A DNA stretch of 64,000 nucleotides from a bacterium (GCA_021789695.1 JAJYJH010000006.1:19818-83817); one strand, 5' to 3'. Positions 27,825 to 37,300 are shown, counted from the stretch's first letter. Made by a program: numbers and translations. The notes: generated by a model from the sequence alone, not told the origin.

Positions 27825-30305
27825 TCACTCCGTCTTGCCCTTGCCTTTCAGCGCCCACTTCATCCTTTCGGCGAAGGAGACCTCCATTGTCTTGTAGCGC
27901 TCCAACTCGGCGCCGAGCTCGGCCAGGCGGGCCGCGTCGGCGGAAGCCTGGGATTCCGCGGCGGCCCTCGCCTCTTCGGCCCGCTCGACCTCGGTCTCCA
28001 GCTGGACCGCGGCCTCCTGGGCCTGCAGCTCCAGCTGCTGCAGTTTCTGCTTCAGGAAAAGCAGCTCGGACTCAAACTTGGAGCGGTTCTCGCTCTCCAG
28101 CCTGAGGGTCTCGGCCTGGGCTTTGTAATTCTCCGATTGCCTGGCGGCCTCGGCCTCGAACGAGCCCTGGCGCGCCTCCAGCGCGGCGTACCTCTCGCGC
28201 AGCGCGGCGTACTCCGCGGAAAGTTTCTGGCGCTCGGTCTCCGCCGCGTAGGCGGCCTTAACGGCCTCGGAGGCCCGGGCGGCGGCCTCGGACTCCCGGG
28301 CGGCGGAGGCGGCGGCCAGCTCGTCGCGGCGGCGCAGCTCCGCGGCGGAGCGGGCCAGGCGCTCCTCGTATTCCGTCTCCCGGGAGGCCCTGCCTTTGCC
28401 GGACGCGGCGGCTTCGGCCGAAAGCCTGCGGTTCTCCGCTTCGAGGCGGGCGGCGGCCTCGGAGGCGGCCTCAAGGGCGGCGCGGTTTTTCTGCAGCTCG
28501 GCGGAGTAGGCCGCTTCCAGCTGCTGCTTCAGCGCGGCCTTCTCCTGCTCGGAAGCCGCCTCGTACTTCATGCGCATCTTGGAGACGCTGGCGTCGAAAT
28601 CCGCCTGCCTCTCGGCGGCAATCTTGGCCAGCTCTGCCTGGCGCTCCGAGGAGGTCCTGTTTATCTCCTCCTGATGGGTGGAAACGAGTTTGGAGACCTC
28701 CTCCTGGCGGGCGGCGGCCTGCCGGGCGAGCTCTTCCTGGTGCTGCGAGATCAGCTTGGAAACTTCGTCCTGATGCGCGGCGGCGGCCTTGTCGGCTTCC
28801 TCGCGGCCGCGCGAGGTGAGGCGGGCTATCTCGGCCTGGCTGGCGGCGACCGCGCTGGAAAGTTCCGCCTGGTGCGCAGCGGCCAGGCGGGCGAACTCCT
28901 CTTGGCGCGCGCGGACGGCCTCCGCCATCTCCTCGGCGTGCTTGCGTGCCAGCTCGGCGCCGTAGCCGTTCTTGATCCTGTCTATCTCCGCCTTGGCGGC
29001 GGCGGCCCGGGACTCAAGCTCCTGCTGGTGGACCGCGTTCAGGCCGGAGATTTCATGTCTGAGTTTCTGTATCTCCTCCACCTGCCCGGCCATAGTCTGG
29101 GCCAGCTGCATCTTCTCCAGCTTCAGCTGGGAGCGCTCCTTCTCCAGCACGGCGTTGATGGCCTGCACGCGGGAGACGAAGCCCTTCAGTTTCATCAGCT
29201 CGGAAAGCGCGCGGACCTTCTCGCCCGACACGTCGGCCAGAGCCTTTTCTTTCTCCTGCAACTGGGCGTCGTAGCCTTCGGCCTGCTTGCGCAGCGCCTC
29301 GTTCATCTCGGCGTTCTTGCGGTCTGAAATGGAGCCGATCTCAGACTGGAGGCGGCCTATCTCGCCCTGCAGCTTCTCCATCTCGGCGGCGTGCTTTTCG
29401 GCCGAGTGCCTGGCCTCCATGCGGGAGGTCTCCTCGCGGGCCTTCAGGGAGGCGTTCTCGGACTTTATCTCGGCGATCTCCCGTTCTTTCTCGGGGATTA
29501 TCTTGATATAGGCCTCTATAGCGGCCTTCTCGCGGTCGGCGCGGGCCAGGTCGTCGCGCAGTTTGGAGGCTTCGCGGTCCGACATGCTCTTCTCGAGCGA
29601 GATCTTGCGGTACTCGTCCTCCACATCGCGCAGCTTCTCCGCCGCGGATTTGAGGGAGCGTATCGTCTCCTCGCGGGAGGTGATCTCCTTCTGCCACTGG
29701 GCCTTCTCGTCCAGCCAGCGGCGCTCCATCTCCTGCAGGCGGTAGATGAAATGGCTCTCGACGTCCTTGCCCTGGACCTCGCGTTCCGACATCTGCTTCT
29801 GCAGCGTCTGCATCCAGGTCTCGCGCTCCTGCGCGAGGCGTGTTTCGAGCTCCTTGATCTTGCCCTTGAGGGTGAGCCGCTCCTCCTCTATCTCGTGGTC
29901 GCGGCGGTCGCGGCGCATTTTGTCCTGGATGTCCTTGAGCGAGGACTCCACGCGCGAGGAGAGGGCCTCGTCCTGCTGGTTCTTCAGCGTGGCGAGCAGG
30001 GCCCTCTCTTTCTCGGCCGACAGGAGCTTCTCCATGTCGTTGATCTTCTTCTCGAGCTTGTCCTTCTCTTCCTGCAGGCGGCGCGCCTCCGCGTCGTCCT
30101 TTTGAGGCGGCTGGGCGGCCGCCTGCTGAAAGCCGCCATGCGGCAGACCCGGGAAAGCGGCCTGCGGCGGGCGGGGCAGCTGCGGCATGGACGGCAGGGA
30201 AGGCGCCCCGCCGGGAGGAAGCGGCGGAAGCCCAGGCTTCATGCCGCCCGGGGGAAACGGGGGCAGGCCGGGAGGCTTTGGCAACTTGTTGTCCTTGTCG
30301 TCCAT
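27825..30305 (-). CDS. Long coiled-coil protein of the motor operon
   Basis: 826 residues from the ATG at 30305 (MDDKDNKLPKPPGLPPF). Residues ~5-60 are Pro/Gly-rich. From ~75 to the basic end (KGKGKTE), nearly all is heptad-repeat coiled coil rich in Glu, Ala, Arg and Gln (KLEKKINDMEKLLSAEKERA, EEINRTSSERQAELAKIAAE). No signal peptide or transmembrane segment is visible, so it is probably a cytoplasmic rod that could span over 100 nm. It may scaffold the motor or tether it to a cytoskeletal element. This is inferred from position between the FliF/FliG-like gene and flbD. The composition gives chance matches to many coiled-coil proteins. Confidence 0.75.
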   Translation of the reverse strand: MDDKDNKLPKPPGLPPFPPGGMKPGLPPLPPGGAPSLPSMPQLPRPPQAAFPGLPHGGFQQAAAQPPQKDDAEARRLQEEKDKLEKKINDMEKLLSAEKERALLATLKNQQDEALSSRVESSLKDIQDKMRRDRRDHEIEEERLTLKGKIKELETRLAQERETWMQTLQKQMSEREVQGKDVESHFIYRLQEMERRWLDEKAQWQKEITSREETIRSLKSAAEKLRDVEDEYRKISLEKSMSDREASKLRDDLARADREKAAIEAYIKIIPEKEREIAEIKSENASLKAREETSRMEARHSAEKHAAEMEKLQGEIGRLQSEIGSISDRKNAEMNEALRKQAEGYDAQLQEKEKALADVSGEKVRALSELMKLKGFVSRVQAINAVLEKERSQLKLEKMQLAQTMAGQVEEIQKLRHEISGLNAVHQQELESRAAAAKAEIDRIKNGYGAELARKHAEEMAEAVRARQEEFARLAAAHQAELSSAVAASQAEIARLTSRGREEADKAAAAHQDEVSKLISQHQEELARQAAARQEEVSKLVSTHQEEINRTSSERQAELAKIAAERQADFDASVSKMRMKYEAASEQEKAALKQQLEAAYSAELQKNRAALEAASEAAARLEAENRRLSAEAAASGKGRASRETEYEERLARSAAELRRRDELAAASAARESEAAARASEAVKAAYAAETERQKLSAEYAALRERYAALEARQGSFEAEAARQSENYKAQAETLRLESENRSKFESELLFLKQKLQQLELQAQEAAVQLETEVERAEEARAAAESQASADAARLAELGAELERYKTMEVSFAERMKWALKGKGKTE

Positions 30306-30372
30306 AAATAACGCGCCCAATGCCGGTATCACTTGGAATATTCTAAAAAAATCCGGTTTCTTTTTGGTTACA

Positions 30373-30388
30373 AACTTGTTAACAAGTT
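30373..30388. promoter_or_regulatory. Perfect 16-bp palindrome, operator-like
   Basis: AACTTGTTAACAAGTT lies in the 113-base gap between the FliF/FliG-like gene and the coiled-coil gene. It has no adjacent T-run in the minus orientation, so a protein-binding site is more likely than a terminator. Confidence 0.45.
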
Positions 30389-30418
30389 AAACAACTCCCT
30401 TAAACAACCGTCGGACCG

Positions 30419-32392
30419 CTAGCGCCCGACGCTGGCTTTGAAGCTGGCGAGCCATTCGGCCGCGGCGGGATCGCCGGAGAGGACCGCGTACTTTTCGTAG
30501 GCCGCCACCGCGTCGTCTATCCTCTGCAGCCCGTAATAGGCCGCGCCCAGGTACTGCCAGGTCTGCGCGTCGCCCGGGTTCAGCGAGGCCGCGTACTCAA
30601 GATACTGCAGGCTCTCCTGCACCTGGCCCTGGCTGTACATGTTTATGCCGGCCGCGGCGTACTGGGAAGCCTGCTCCGCCTGCTCCGGGGCAGGGCCCGC
30701 GGCCGCCGGCGCGCCGTCCCCGGCCTTCCGGGCGCCCAGGCTCTCGAACTTCCTGCGGCGCTCGTCCTCCGAGGACATCTCCGCGCCGTCTATGATGTAA
30801 ACCTCCTGGGAATTGCCCTCGCGCGGGCTGATCCGGCCCTCGGCCTCCAGCTTCTTGACGGCGTCCAGGATCTTGGTCTGGGCCTCGTCCTGCTGGGCCG
30901 GCGTGACCTCGCCGGAATATTCCATTATCTCCTTGATGGCGCTGACGGCGCCCTGGGACATATTCTTGAAGAACTTATCGACGATGGCCGGGTCCGCCTT
31001 GGCGAGGGCCCGGGCTATATCCTCGTTGCCGACGCTGCGGATTATGGTCTGCAGGTCCTTGTCGGAGTAGTTGGGCAGGTCCTCGAACATCAGGATGGCC
31101 TTCTTGATCTTCTCGTAGATATCCGGTTTCTGCGTCTTCAGATACTCCAGAATGTTGCGCTTGATGGCCGGGTCGGCGTCCTCGAGCATCTTTATCATGC
31201 GCTCTATACCGCCCATCACAAAGTCCACGCTCTCGCGGATGTCCTTGTCTATGGCCTCTATCTGCTCGCGCGTGGCCTGGCGCACGGTCAGCGCCTCCAG
31301 CGCTATCTTGGACTGCATCTCCACCGGCAGCATGGAAAGGGCCTGGCGGGAAAGGTCCGGGCGCATATAGCTGAGCACCACGGCTATCACCCACGGGTCC
31401 TCTTTGCGCAGCAGGAACAGGTAGATGAGGCGCTTGAGGTTCTCCTCGGTCAGGTAGGTGAATGGCTCGAATTTCTTCATAGACTCGTCCTCTTCTTCCT
31501 CGGCCTTGGACCCGTAGGTCATATCTATGGCCTGGTGGCCCTCGGTCTCCTCCTTCCCCTCCTCCTCGCCCTCGCCTCCGCCCTCCTCTCGTTTATCCTC
31601 TATGTTGACCTCGGCGCCCGGCTTGGCCATCAGCGCCTTGATGTATTTGCGGAAGAAGCCCCACAGCGGCCCGAACAGGAACAGCAGCAGCAGCAGGAAG
31701 AGCAGCGCGTAGAGCAGCGGCAGGTAGACCGAAGGGCGCTTCAGGTCATCCATCGGATTGGCCGCCTTGAACTTGGTCGGCTTGAAGGTCACGGTCGGAT
31801 CGTCCTTGCCGTGGATCTTATAGGGCACCAGGAAGTCGTTTATGCGCTCCTTGGCCAGGTTGAGCGCGGCCTGCGGCAGCGTGTCGTCGTAGATGACGGT
31901 GACCAGCAGCCGGGTGATGTCGTTGTCCATCCCGTAGCGGATCTCCTGGGCCCCCTTGGACTGCTGAGCCTGCTGGCCCTGCGCGACCGCCGGACGCTTA
32001 TTGTCCCCGCCCAGGACCGACTTGGGCTTGGGGATGCCTGGCAGAATAAAGTCGGTGGAGCCTCCGTTCTGGTCCCCCGCGCCCTTCTCTTTGTACTGCT
32101 GCATCGCGCCAAAGGCCTGCTTGCTCTGGTCGGCCCTCTTAGCCACAACTTCCAGCCCGACGTCCGCAAAGACGAAGGAGCGGTCCCGGCCCAGTATAGG
32201 GTCCAGAATGTCCCTCTTTATCTTGGTCTCTATCTCGCGCCGCATGGTGTCCTGCTTTTCCATCAGCGAGACGTCGACCGCGTTCGTGTCGGCAGAGGAC
32301 GCGGTCCCCGACGTGTCCGCCTGGGCGGAGGAAAGGACCGGCAGGACCGGCAGCGCGAGCAAAAGCGCCAGGAGCAGCTTCCTCATACGCAT
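30419..32392 (-). CDS. FliF/FliG-like membrane chimera with TPR tail
   Basis: A 657-residue protein. A signal peptide (about 1-25) is followed by a periplasmic domain with IETKIKRDILDPILGRDRSFV and DNDITRLLVTVIYDDTL...DDPTVTFKPTKF. This resembles the C-terminal periplasmic part of FliF (ring-building/YscJ-like). One transmembrane segment spans ~222-248 (YLPLLYALLFLLLLLFLFG), then an acidic linker. Residues ~314-520 are FliG-like: LRKEDPWVIAVVLSYMRPDL, ILMFEDLPNYSDKDLQTIIRSVG, VDKFFKNMSQGAVSAIKE. Residues ~560-657 form TPRs. By eye, against E. coli FliG torque-helix residues, the Lys in DKFF is kept, whereas the Arg after NMSQ is Gly. It probably makes a membrane rotor driven by the MotA/MotB encoded downstream. 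A second ATG is at 32386. Confidence 0.75.
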   Translation of the reverse strand: MRMRKLLLALLLALPVLPVLSSAQADTSGTASSADTNAVDVSLMEKQDTMRREIETKIKRDILDPILGRDRSFVFADVGLEVVAKRADQSKQAFGAMQQYKEKGAGDQNGGSTDFILPGIPKPKSVLGGDNKRPAVAQGQQAQQSKGAQEIRYGMDNDITRLLVTVIYDDTLPQAALNLAKERINDFLVPYKIHGKDDPTVTFKPTKFKAANPMDDLKRPSVYLPLLYALLFLLLLLFLFGPLWGFFRKYIKALMAKPGAEVNIEDKREEGGGEGEEEGKEETEGHQAIDMTYGSKAEEEEDESMKKFEPFTYLTEENLKRLIYLFLLRKEDPWVIAVVLSYMRPDLSRQALSMLPVEMQSKIALEALTVRQATREQIEAIDKDIRESVDFVMGGIERMIKMLEDADPAIKRNILEYLKTQKPDIYEKIKKAILMFEDLPNYSDKDLQTIIRSVGNEDIARALAKADPAIVDKFFKNMSQGAVSAIKEIMEYSGEVTPAQQDEAQTKILDAVKKLEAEGRISPREGNSQEVYIIDGAEMSSEDERRRKFESLGARKAGDGAPAAAGPAPEQAEQASQYAAAGINMYSQGQVQESLQYLEYAASLNPGDAQTWQYLGAAYYGLQRIDDAVAAYEKYAVLSGDPAAAEWLASFKASVGR

Positions 32393-32546
32393 TTATTTTA
32401 TATATACCTTATTACCAAAACGTTTCAGAAACATTCCATTTTAAACACACTAACGGCGTTCCCGAGCGTGTTTCCCGTGGCAATCCACGCGACATCCCGC
32501 CCTTGGCGCTCCGCCTTGGGAGCGAGCGTCCGGAAATTGCCGAACC

Positions 32547-34112
32547 TTACTGCACCTGCTTCATGAAATTCTTGACCATCGCGTTGTTGGGGTCTATCTC
32601 CAGCACCTTCTGCCAGATTACCTTGGCCTTGTCCTTCTGGTCCATCAGGTAGAAAGCGCTGCCCATGATCTCGAGGGCGGTCTCGTTGTTGGGCTCGACC
32701 TCCAGGATGTCCTGGGCGCGCTTCATGGCCATGTCGTACTTGCCCTCGTAGATGGCCTGGCGGGCGTCGTAGGTGCGCTGGTCGATGTAGGTGAACATCT
32801 GGGGCCCTTCGGGCTTGCGGGTCAGTTCGGACACGCCTGCCTCCTTCTCCACCATGTTCAGCAGCGAGAGCAGCCTGTCGTCGTTAGGGCTCTTGTTGAA
32901 AGCCTGGCGCAGGATGTTGACGGAGGAGTGCAGGTCCCTGCCGTCCACGTAGGCAATGATTCCGCGGCGGATCAGGCTGGGAACTTCCTCGCTGCCAGTG
33001 GCGTTGGGCTCATAGTCCATGGCGCCCTGGAGCCGGGTCACCATGCGGCGGATTTCGGCGTTGCCGGGATCGGCGTCCATCGCGGCGCGCAGCCTGTCCA
33101 TAGCGCGGGTAAAATAGCCGGCCTTGAAGTACTCCAGCGCCTGGCGGATTATCGCGCGGACCTCGCTGTCGTGCTTGGCCTTGTTGGACTGGCCGAGGCG
33201 CATGCTGACCGAGAAACGGGTGGTGGAACCCAGCGCGTGCATGCCCTGGGAAATGTCGAAGCTGAGGCTCTTGTACTTGATGCCTACTCCTAGGTCGGCC
33301 TCCTGAATGGCCGGGGATCCCATCACGCCGAAGCGCAGGGCCGCCCAGTACATCAGCCAGTATTCGCCGCCGAAGCGCCACTGCGTAGAGGCGCTCTGCG
33401 GCTTTATGAAGTCCAGGCCGAAGAGCAGGCTGCCTTTGAAGAGAGAGAGGGCCTGGCCGAACTTGAGCGTCAGCGGCAGCTTGTCCTCGGTATCGCCGGA
33501 GACCATCGAGAAGACGTTCTGCACGCCCAGGGCCATGCGGTAGGTGCTGGAGAACTTCTGCAGCATCGTCACGTCGAGAGCCTTGAAGGAGTCGGCGGAG
33601 GTGTCGAGCTGGCGGGTAATATCCTTGGCCATGAAGCCGAAGGAGAGCTGGTCCGACACCTCGCGGCCCCAGGAGAAGGCAAGCGCGCGCTCGCTGCTGT
33701 CGAAAGTGCCGAGGTGCTTTATGTCCACAATGTCGGCGCCGGAGGGATCGGCGGTTATAGAGACCTTCTCGAAGCCGACGGACTTAAGCTGGGTCATGCT
33801 GACGGCCCAGGTGCCTTTGTCGGTGGTGGGATAAGCGAAAGTGAAGAAGTTCAGCGTGGTCTGGTCGAACAGGGTGGCCTGCATCATGCTGAATTCCTTG
33901 CGGTGCAGCAGGGTAAGGGCGGCCGGGTTCCAGTAGGAGGCGGAGGCGTCATCGGCCACCGCGAAGAAGGCTCCGCCCATGCCGAGCCCGCGGGCGCCGG
34001 CGCCGTAATCCATGAACTCCCCGGGCTGGCCGCCGCTCTGGGCCAGGGCCGGAACCGAGAAAAGGGCAATAAAAAGCCCCACGGCAGAGCCGAAACGCAA
34101 TATGCGCTTCAT
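32547..34112 (-). CDS. PorV/PorQ-type barrel with C-terminal TPR domain, first gene of the motor operon
   Basis: 521 residues from the ATG at 34112 (MKRILRFGSAVGLFIALFSVPALAQ, a clear signal peptide). An upstream in-frame ATG at 34163 lies at the riboswitch 3' edge and is less likely. The mature protein opens with MDYGAGARGLGMGGAFFAVADDASASYWNPAALT, the PorV/PorQ signature. Barrel strands continue to ~310 (ISQGMHALGSTTRFSVSMRLG). TPR-like helices fill ~330-521 (ALEYFKAGYFTRAMDRLRAAMDADPGNAE, ETALEIMGSAFYLMDQKDKAKVIWQKVLEIDPNNA). The barrel would sit in the outer membrane with the TPRs in the periplasm, a suitable bridge to an inner-membrane motor. It is riboswitch-controlled. Confidence 0.82.
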   Translation of the reverse strand: MKRILRFGSAVGLFIALFSVPALAQSGGQPGEFMDYGAGARGLGMGGAFFAVADDASASYWNPAALTLLHRKEFSMMQATLFDQTTLNFFTFAYPTTDKGTWAVSMTQLKSVGFEKVSITADPSGADIVDIKHLGTFDSSERALAFSWGREVSDQLSFGFMAKDITRQLDTSADSFKALDVTMLQKFSSTYRMALGVQNVFSMVSGDTEDKLPLTLKFGQALSLFKGSLLFGLDFIKPQSASTQWRFGGEYWLMYWAALRFGVMGSPAIQEADLGVGIKYKSLSFDISQGMHALGSTTRFSVSMRLGQSNKAKHDSEVRAIIRQALEYFKAGYFTRAMDRLRAAMDADPGNAEIRRMVTRLQGAMDYEPNATGSEEVPSLIRRGIIAYVDGRDLHSSVNILRQAFNKSPNDDRLLSLLNMVEKEAGVSELTRKPEGPQMFTYIDQRTYDARQAIYEGKYDMAMKRAQDILEVEPNNETALEIMGSAFYLMDQKDKAKVIWQKVLEIDPNNAMVKNFMKQVQ

Positions 34113-34162
34113 GGAGGCCCAAATAGCCAAGGGGGCAAAGGCATTACAAAGAATGCTTTTCA

Positions 34163-34246
34163 TCGTTTTCGGCAGCCTGACCCCCGCTCACTTAGCGGGT
34201 CTTAGCTTTGCGCCGCCGGCTTTCGCCGGCTTTGCTATTATCGTAA
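34163..34246 (-). promoter_or_regulatory. Second GEMM-I-type cyclic-dinucleotide riboswitch
   Basis: Minus strand. CGATAATAGCAAA, identical over 13 bases to the first riboswitch, leads into a perfect GCCGGC-GAAA-GCCGGC hairpin (34230-34215). The conserved GGCGCAAAGC (34214-34205) follows, then a second helix (GACCCGCT with AGCGGGGGTC) and GGCTGCCGAAAACG. The GAAA tetraloop and the CGCAAAGC box are the strongest marks. The receptor side of the second helix is less canonical than in the first element. No intrinsic terminator follows, so control may be at translation or by another route. The regulated gene starts about 50 bases downstream. Confidence 0.75.
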
Positions 34247-34288
34247 CAATACGCAATTACAAAACCGTTACGCTTTTACGGCATTAAT

Positions 34289-34316
34289 ATTATAGCAGAT
34301 GGGGACCGTTTGTCAA
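34289..34316 (-). promoter_or_regulatory. Near-perfect sigma-70 promoter of the motor operon
   Basis: TTGACA (34316-34311), a 16-base spacer and TATAAT (34294-34289) with an extended -10 (TGC). Both hexamers are exact consensus. Predicted +1 is near 34282, about 36 bases before the aptamer. Confidence 0.85.
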
Positions 34317-34326
34317 GGGGATATGC

Positions 34327-34340
34327 CTTGACATGTCAAG
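34327..34340. promoter_or_regulatory. Palindrome just upstream of the motor-operon -35
   Basis: CTTGACATGTCAAG is a perfect 14-bp palindrome. A third CTTGACA half-site coincides with the -35 element itself (34317-34311), 23 bases away, so a regulator bound here could contact RNA polymerase. Confidence 0.45.
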
Positions 34341-34372
34341 CGGGTAAAACGCGCGGCCCGGGCCGAAGGCCG

Positions 34373-37300
34373 TCAGTGTATTATGCCGACCTTGCGCAGC
34401 ACCACCTTGCTCCCCTTGGGACTGGACGCCTTGACCCTCACGATATATCCTCCCTTGGAGACTATGCCGCCAAGGCCGTTTGTCCCGTCCCAGATCACAT
34501 GATTCGGCCCCAGCGTGCCTCCGGGGGTGCCGCTGTCAAAATGAAACTCCCTGACGACATAGCCCAGCAGATCATAGATGGTCATTGTGACCTCGGCATT
34601 GTCATTGAGAATGTAATTGATATCCGCCCTACCCTCCACTCCGCCCTTGCGCAGATCCACCGGATTGGGGTAGTTGGAAACGTAGACCGGCTTGCCGGAG
34701 CTGTCGTTATAGAGCGGGCTGAACAGGCTTGAACCTATCGAGGTGCCGGCCGGCGTGGAGACTGCCGACCAGTCCGAAGCCTGGCCGGCGAAGTTCCAAG
34801 CCCGCACCCGGTAAGTATAATACGTGTCAAGCGCCCTCGGCGTCTCGCCCGGGACGTTGGGGTCGCCGACAGTATAGATGTTGTCCACGGCACCGCCCAT
34901 CTTGAAGCCGGGCACCGCGGCTATGGTCCTCCAGACGGGGTCGGTACCGCTCCGCTCCTGTATCTGGTAGGACATTATGTTGGACTCGGGATCAGCGGAC
35001 TGGTCCCACTTCAGGGTATAGGTCTGGCCGGAAGAGACCCCGGCCGGCACCTGCGGCTCCGGCGCGCCAGGGGTGGTGGGCTTGGTGGTGTCCAGGCGGT
35101 AGATCAACACCGGGACGCCGTTGACGCTGGGCACGTAGGTGCCGTCGGCCATGCGCCCGCGCACCGACAGGACATAACCGCGGTCGGAAACCGTCTCCCC
35201 CCACGCCGTATGAGGGCCCTTGAAGGAGCCCTGCACGCCGCGCTGCTCTATACTGAACGTGGTGCCGTCCACTTTGGAGACCAGCATTATCTCGTTGCCG
35301 ACGTATACTATGCCCTCGGCGGCGAAGCCGTCGGTGGACTGCACCGTGAAGGAGGAGGTGTTGATCTCTATCCGGCTGGTCAGCTTGGTTATATGGCCGG
35401 GCGAAAGGGCCACGTTGGAGACCTTGCCGGAAAGCACGTCCCCTAGGTTCTGCCAGGACCCGGTCTCCCCGGTCGGGTCCAGATAGTTGTCCCCGAGCGC
35501 CACCTCGTACTGCACCACGGGCCCGGAAGCCGGGTCCCACATGGCCGGCAACTGGGTGGTCTGCGCGGACCAGGCCGACGGCACGGCGCCGAGCTGGGAA
35601 ACGGCCTCCAGGACGCGGGAGTTGTTGACGCTGTTCCCGACGAAGTAGAGAGGTTTGCCGCTGCCGTCGTCCACGATCTTGTCAGGGATATAATCCAGGT
35701 TCAGGTCGAAGTCCAGCAGCCCGTCTCCGTCTATGTCGAACGAGGGCAGGCCGGAGTTGTTTAGCGAGACATTGACGCACTTGCCGGTGCCGTAGAAATC
35801 AAAATTATCCGGGATCCCGTCGCCGTTGATATCGATCAGCGGCTCGGCGGCCTTGCAGCCCGAGGCGGTGTAGCCGGTGATCCAGCCCTTCCAGCCGGGC
35901 GGCACGCTGCCGTACTGCACGCTGGCGGTGTTCGCCAGCGGCAGGTTGTTGGAGCCCATCACGACGTTCCCGCTGGAGTCCGTCAGCGCGTAGGCCGGGT
36001 AGCCGTTAGGAGCGATCATGATGTTCTTGTAGACGGGCGTGAGCGGGATGACGGCCGGGGCTATCAGCACCTCGTCGGAGGGCATCGGATAGACGTCGCC
36101 GAAGTTCTGGCCGGCGGCCAGCGCCATCCCGCCTACGCCGCGGATGTCGGTGAAGTTAGCCAGGGACAGGCTGGCGAGGTGGCCGAGCACGTTGGCGCCG
36201 GAGAGGTCAGTTCCGGAACTTATATCGCAGGTCAGATGGAACATGACGGGCGTCGTGGAGATGATCGTGTACGGCAGGTTGCCGTCCTGGATGTTTATGG
36301 AGATGCCGTTCTTGAACGGCTCCGTGGAGGAATGGTCCACGTAGCCGAGGAGTTCGTCGGTAATCGGGTTGAACGCGCCGGTCCCGTCGTCCTTCCACAG
36401 CGCCACCCGAGACAGGTCCCCGTCGCCCAAGCCGGTCACGGAGCCGGCGATGGTGCCGCCCTGCGTGATGACGAGCTGGCCCACGTCCACGAAAGCGGTC
36501 CCGGTATTCATGGTGAACGTCAGCATCGGCACGTTCCGGGTCCCCCGCTCCGCCGATTTCGGGGCGAGGGTGTTGGCGGCGACCGCCAGCGTGACGGCCT
36601 GTATCGGCACCAGGCTGGAACCGTACGGGTAAACGTCCGTGTAAGTCCCCTTCGGCAGGGTCTTCGTGATGCCGAAGTAGATGTCGGGCGAAACGTCGTG
36701 AGGCGCGTTGACCGTCAGCCACGACTTGTCGCGTATCATCACGCCCACCTTGTTGGCTTTTATCGCCTGCTCGCCTATATCGTAGACGACGAAGAAGGTC
36801 TGGGCCAGCGGACTCAGCGTCTGCACCTGCGACAGGCTGACCGTTATCTGCGTGTTGAGCGGGTTGTTCTGGTCGAACAGGTCCACCTTGCGCACCAGAT
36901 CGCCGACCGGGTGGTTGATCTGCGGCGTCAGCACGTCGCCCAGCTTCAGGCCGCGGGCAGTGATGTCCAGGTACGGGCGGCCTAGGGCGTCGATGCCCGT
37001 ACTGTCGTAGGTCATCAACTCGGCGTTGCTCAGGTAAACGTTGCCCGAGGACGGGAAGCCGGCCGTGGACTGCACTACGAGGTGGAACGGAACCGTATCC
37101 GTGGACGCGAAGTAGGAGACCAGCGAGGTCCTGGCCTCCGAGATGTTCACGTCGTTCACGTCGAGGATGTCGTTCTGGTTCGAGTCCTGGTAGATGGACA
37201 CGAATTTAACGTCGGTGTTCTTGCCGAAAGGTGCGTTCGGGTCATTGGAGGCGCCGGTGCGCTGCAGCTTGATGGCGCTCCAGCGCGCGTTGCCGGCGTC

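Noticed and set aside
32393..32546. CGCTCC/GGAGCG hairpin between the PorV-TPR and FliF/FliG-like genes as a terminator
   Set aside because: It has no T-run in the minus orientation, so it does not look like an intrinsic terminator separating the two genes.
34343..34372. GC-rich hairpins (GGCCTTCGGCC, CGGCCCGGGCCG) just after the giant gene as its terminator
   Set aside because: The T-run (TTTTA) is short and four bases removed from the stem. It may still end the transcript, but I cannot support it as a clear intrinsic terminator.
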